This document shows, in pieces, positions 24,336 through 26,958 of a stretch of 26,958 nt of DNA (position 1 is its first letter; each line of letters opens with the position of its first letter). The notes below the pieces were generated by a model. That model ran no database searches. It saw only the letters and a list, made by a program, of their open reading frames with translations, and was not told the origin of the DNA. Made by a program: the position numbers and the translations under genes. This DNA comes from an uncultured Eubacterium sp. (GTDB lineage: Bacteria > Bacillota_A > Clostridia > Lachnospirales > Lachnospiraceae): assembly GCA_948468465.1 (NCBI GenBank), contig CAOKJJ010000060.1, forward strand, positions 1-26,958, given 5' to 3'.

Positions 24336-25643
24336 TTAACAAATCCGATCCACCATCATTCCGGAGTATACGGATGAGATATATGGACATACAAAATTTT
24401 TCGTTGAATTAGGATTTTTGTATGCTACGAGTATTTTTCTCACATAGTTCATTGGGTCCAAAGATGCTTCATCTGCTTTACGGCCAACGGCATCTTTAAA
24501 ACGGTTCAAAACACTGATTGCGTCATCTGAGTCTTTGGACAGGACAGATTTCGTTAATTTTTCTCTGTCAACGTCGATAACGCCTTTCTCTGATACATGT
24601 AAACCTAGCGGCTGCAAAGAGGAAGAAAATGTTTTGGCGACATTTCCCATATCTTTGAGCAGTTTTTCATTAGATGCCGGCATATCTGAATGATTCTCAG
24701 CAATTTGTATCATGGAATTGTAAGAATCAACGAGTGATTGTACGTCATCTGTAACTGCTTCGAAACCTGGTTTAAATCCAATGGTAACAGGTTCGTTCTT
24801 TGGCGTTGTGTTATTCAATGTGACAGAAAAAGTATTGTTAATCGTAAATGTATTGGAATAAGAACTATGCTTTGTGCCGTTTAGCAGGAAAGAAGAATTC
24901 TCTGCCATAGCGGCTACAGAGTCAATTCCAAGAATTTGCATCGCTTGGCGTGATTCATGTGTATTTTCCGGGACAATCTTAAAGAGTGAAGTCTCCTTTG
25001 GGGAAAGTCCTGTTTGTTTGGATTCCAGACGCAGGGCAGCCATGTCCTGGGAACCGTTTAAAATATCTGCTTTCAGGCCAATATGCGCATTGTTCACAAG
25101 CCGTGCCAGCTTGAAAAGGACGTCGCCGTTTGTATCACCGACGTTAATGTTGTACTGAAATTCGTACGAGTTTGTGTTCATGTTCAAATCAAAAGAATAA
25201 CTTCCCGGCAGAAAGTCATATTCGTCACGTTTCAGGAAGTTGCCAACATTCGTCTGCGGAGAAGCCAGCTGCATAATCTCCAGTTCAAAACCTTCGTTTG
25301 TAGTTAACGATGAACTGTCGCCGATGTATTGTGCAGTAGCTGCATCTGGATTGCTGGATGTTGCTATCTTTTTTTCAAAGGCGGCACCGATTCCTTCTTC
25401 GCTTTCTGAAAAAGATGCTACAACATTTTTAATATTTCTTGCGCTTTCTTTAATGTCAATTGCATATTTCTGTACGTCGCCAGACATTCTGATCTTATAA
25501 AGAGGAGATTCTTTATTTAATATCTTGATCTTGTTTACGGTATTGCGCAAGTCTTCTTTCCTATGGGAGTCATAACGTGAGGTTTGCTGAGAACCATAGG
25601 TTTTTAAATAATAATCATAGGCAGAACCAATTGCTAGTGCCAT
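24336..25643 (-). CDS. Atypical FliD-like (hook-associated protein 2) flagellar cap protein
   Basis: A 435-aa protein whose middle fits FliD: FELEIMQLASPQTNVG, LPGSYSFDLNMNTNSYEFQYNINVGDTNGDVLFKLARLVNNAHIGLKA and LRLESKQTG match the conserved beta domains, and a DVQSLVDSYNSMIQ helix with a DREKL segment matches FliD_C. The N-terminus (MALAIGSAYDYYLKTYG) and C-terminus (YSGMMVDRIC, ending in cysteine) do not look like the usual FliD termini, so this is either a diverged cap or a specialised paralogue. I start at 25643, where GAAAGGAGGGG precedes the ATG, rather than eight codons upstream. A good SigD promoter lies about 70 bp upstream. It would act outside the cell at the filament tip after flagellar export. 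Confidence 0.8.
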   Translation of the reverse strand: MALAIGSAYDYYLKTYGSQQTSRYDSHRKEDLRNTVNKIKILNKESPLYKIRMSGDVQKYAIDIKESARNIKNVVASFSESEEGIGAAFEKKIATSSNPDAATAQYIGDSSSLTTNEGFELEIMQLASPQTNVGNFLKRDEYDFLPGSYSFDLNMNTNSYEFQYNINVGDTNGDVLFKLARLVNNAHIGLKADILNGSQDMAALRLESKQTGLSPKETSLFKIVPENTHESRQAMQILGIDSVAAMAENSSFLLNGTKHSSYSNTFTINNTFSVTLNNTTPKNEPVTIGFKPGFEAVTDDVQSLVDSYNSMIQIAENHSDMPASNEKLLKDMGNVAKTFSSSLQPLGLHVSEKGVIDVDREKLTKSVLSKDSDDAISVLNRFKDAVGRKADEASLDPMNYVRKILVAYKNPNSTKNFVCPYISSVYSGMMVDRIC

Positions 25644-25667
25644 AAAAAAGCCCCTCCTTTCTTCCAT

Positions 25668-25957
25668 GAAATTACAGCGTCAACTGTATGGGCATAATAA
25701 ATCCATTTATATGATTATCGGAAAAGAAACTGAATATATTTATACTAGGTTTAAAAAAATTTGTATATTTTTGGGATTTACAGAGGTATTTCGTGTAATG
25801 AAGGAAAATATAATGTTTCCGGATACAATATCTGCCTGTTACAGACAATTTTATACAATCAGATATTGTATTCAGAAAACATCAGACGAAACGTATTTTT
25901 TAGACACGCTCCAGGATTCGGTAAATAAATAGTTTGGAATAATTTATTTTAACAAAA
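25668..25957. other. Intergenic stretch between FliD-like and FlxA-like genes
   Basis: This 290-bp interval holds the SigD promoter described separately, and an AT-rich inverted repeat (AATAATTT/AAATTATT near 25937-25957) that may end the FlxA-like transcript. A plus-strand frame of 88 codons crosses it but has no ribosome binding site and no recognisable protein, so I do not call it a gene. Confidence 0.5.
25715..25742 (-). promoter_or_regulatory. SigD (sigma-28) flagellar promoter of the FliD-like gene
   Basis: On the minus strand TAAA (25742-25739), a 16-bp spacer and TCCGATAA (25722-25715) match the Gram-positive SigD consensus TAAA-N15-GCCGATAT closely. The start codon is about 70 bp downstream. 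Confidence 0.75.
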
Positions 25958-26668
25958 TTATTTTATAACATAAGAAACATTTTCGAAAGGCCTGTCTTGT
26001 TTTTTTAATAAAGGCTTGTCTGCGGCTGCTGCCGGTTTGTTTTTATCTGTCTGTTTTGGTTCCGTCCAAAAAACTTCTTCTTTTCCATAATTGGATTTTG
26101 GCTGCTTTTTACTGTCGTCTGTCTGAATGTTTTTGACATGGTCAGATATCGTGTTTGCGGCGGAAGACATTTTGGTGCCGATTCCTCTGGAAAGGGTATT
26201 AATCTTTTTCTGAAGCGCTTCTTTTTCTTCTTCTGTTTCGGCAGTCCGTTGTTTCCCTTCCAGATGATTGCGAAGCCTTACCATGCCGGACAGCTGTTCG
26301 TGCGCAGATGAGAGCGTAACGATGACGCCTGTTTCTGCTGCACCCAAGTCGGCAGGAGCAGTATATTCGGTTGTTTTATTTGATGCTGTGAGAGCTTCTT
26401 TAATCGCATCTTGTTTTTTCGCCGCTTCTTCCTGCTGCTTGCGTATTTGGTACTCTTTTAATTCCTGATTTAAGTTCTGCAGTTGTTCTTGCGCAGCCTG
26501 TTTTTCTTTTGCTTTTTGTTCTTCCGGCTTTTTGTCATCATTGGAAATTGTTTTCATTTCCTCCTCTAACGTATGAATCTGCTTTTTAATATTCATCTCA
26601 TAACTATCGTGTGAGGATTTTTTTACACTGATGTCGCTTCCTACAGAACGAATCCCTGCTATGCTCAT
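25958..26668 (-). CDS. FlxA-like coiled-coil protein under flagellar control
   Basis: A 236-aa hydrophilic protein, rich in Lys, Glu and Gln. Residues 25-105 form a strong coiled coil (IHTLEEEMKTIS, AQEQLQNLNQELKEYQ, RKQQEEAAKKQ), matching FlxA-like flagellar-regulon proteins. A second helical region spans about 120-180, and the Lys/Pro-rich tail is probably disordered. The N-terminus MSIAGIRSVGSDISV resembles that of the flagellin-like protein (Met-Ser-x-Ile-x-Gly-Ile), perhaps a shared export signal. AGGAGG precedes the ATG and a SigD promoter lies about 120 bp upstream. It lacks membrane segments. The function in motility is unknown. Confidence 0.72.
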   Translation of the reverse strand: MSIAGIRSVGSDISVKKSSHDSYEMNIKKQIHTLEEEMKTISNDDKKPEEQKAKEKQAAQEQLQNLNQELKEYQIRKQQEEAAKKQDAIKEALTASNKTTEYTAPADLGAAETGVIVTLSSAHEQLSGMVRLRNHLEGKQRTAETEEEKEALQKKINTLSRGIGTKMSSAANTISDHVKNIQTDDSKKQPKSNYGKEEVFWTEPKQTDKNKPAAAADKPLLKKQDRPFENVSYVIK

Positions 26669-26788
26669 ATTTTTCCTCCTTGATACTTGATATAAGAAAC
26701 TGTATGTAAATAACCTATGCCAGTTCCTAAATATTTGAAATCCATTTCCTACTACGTCACAAAGATAATTGTAAGATATTATATATTT

Positions 26789-26816
26789 ATATCGGAAAGT
26801 TTTGTGAATAGCTTTA
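26789..26816 (-). promoter_or_regulatory. SigD (sigma-28) promoter of the FlxA-like gene
   Basis: On the minus strand TAAA (26816-26813), a 16-bp spacer and TCCGATAT (26796-26789) differ from the SigD consensus at one position of the -10. The leader to the ATG at 26668 would be about 110 nt. Confidence 0.75.
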
Positions 26817-26868
26817 TAGTAAGCGTTTGGATAATGTCAGCATTTTTAAAAAATTTTTCAGAAAGCTG

Positions 26869-26958
26869 TTGACGGACAGCCGGAATCGTGCTATTCTAAG
26901 TGGGCGATGGAAGTAGGTCTTTTTTTTATGCCTAAAATTAAAAGAATTTTATGGAGGT
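26869..26958 (+). promoter_or_regulatory. Promoter and leader of a gene starting at or beyond the right edge
   Basis: TTGACG at 26869-26874 and TATTCT at 26892-26897 are 17 bp apart, with a TG one base before the -10. A T8 run and an ATG at 26928 follow; that frame (MPKIKRILWR) is open to the window end. The final bases ATGGAGGT look like a ribosome binding site, so the true start may lie just outside. The interval 26669-26868 holds only the divergent SigD promoter. Confidence 0.6.

Noticed and set aside
25666..25932. Plus-strand frame of 88 codons between FliD-like and FlxA-like genes
   Set aside because: No ribosome binding site, no recognisable family, unusual composition, and it lies across a SigD promoter on the other strand.

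Overview
Organism: the window fits a flagellated, low-GC Firmicute of the Clostridia, most likely Lachnospiraceae-like. The grounds are strong AGGAGG-type ribosome binding sites, TTGACA/TATAAT promoters, Gram-positive SigD-type flagellar promoters, an IS66-type transposase, Rpn-family nuclease and DUF4422/CgeB glycosyltransferases. No rRNA, tRNA or CRISPR array was seen. Genus-level assignment is not possible from sequence reading alone. Layout: (1) 1-1890, an IS66-family transposase and a following hairpin. (2) 1955-11121, a long forward-strand sugar-modification cluster. It begins with a ribulose-phosphate-epimerase-like protein, GDP-mannose 4,6-dehydratase and GDP-L-fucose synthase. It continues with a PEP-synthase-like kinase, two related SAM methyltransferases, a class I glutamine-amidotransferase/peptidase C26-like hydrolase, a nucleotidyltransferase and an APS-kinase-like kinase. 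The last six match in kind, size and almost in order the Campylobacter jejuni O-methyl phosphoramidate (MeOPN) genes Cj1415-Cj1420. This is the most striking content of the window: a complete-looking cytidine-diphosphoramidate pathway in a Gram-positive bacterium. One methyltransferase carries an in-frame run of nine G that could act as a phase-variation switch. No obvious phosphoramidate transferase is present. (3) 11198-12902, an accessory patch: an Rpn-family nuclease (minus strand), the tail of a broken RelE/HigB-type toxin with its XRE antitoxin still intact, and a 160-bp palindromic MITE flanked by TA. (4) 12900-17900, a divergent pair of transcription units: an SF2 helicase (minus) and three tightly packed genes (plus) for a coiled-coil protein and two P-loop ATPases of the BREX BrxD/DUF2791 type. 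This resembles helicase-plus-ATPase defence modules but matches none that I can name. (5) 17936-26958, a flagellum and glycosylation region: a GT2-TPR glycosyltransferase, a small Rossmann-like protein, a DUF4422 glycosyltransferase, two CgeB/DUF3880-type glycosyltransferases, an XRE regulator, an atypical flagellin, an atypical FliD-like cap protein and a FlxA-like coiled-coil protein. The last two have good SigD promoters, whereas the flagellin-like gene has a SigA-type promoter. Working model (inference): GDP-deoxysugar and CDP-phosphoramidate are made by region 2 and could decorate a surface glycan, either a capsule or the flagellar glycan assembled by the region 5 glycosyltransferases. 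The ATPase module lies directly upstream of, and may be co-transcribed with, the first of those glycosyltransferases.
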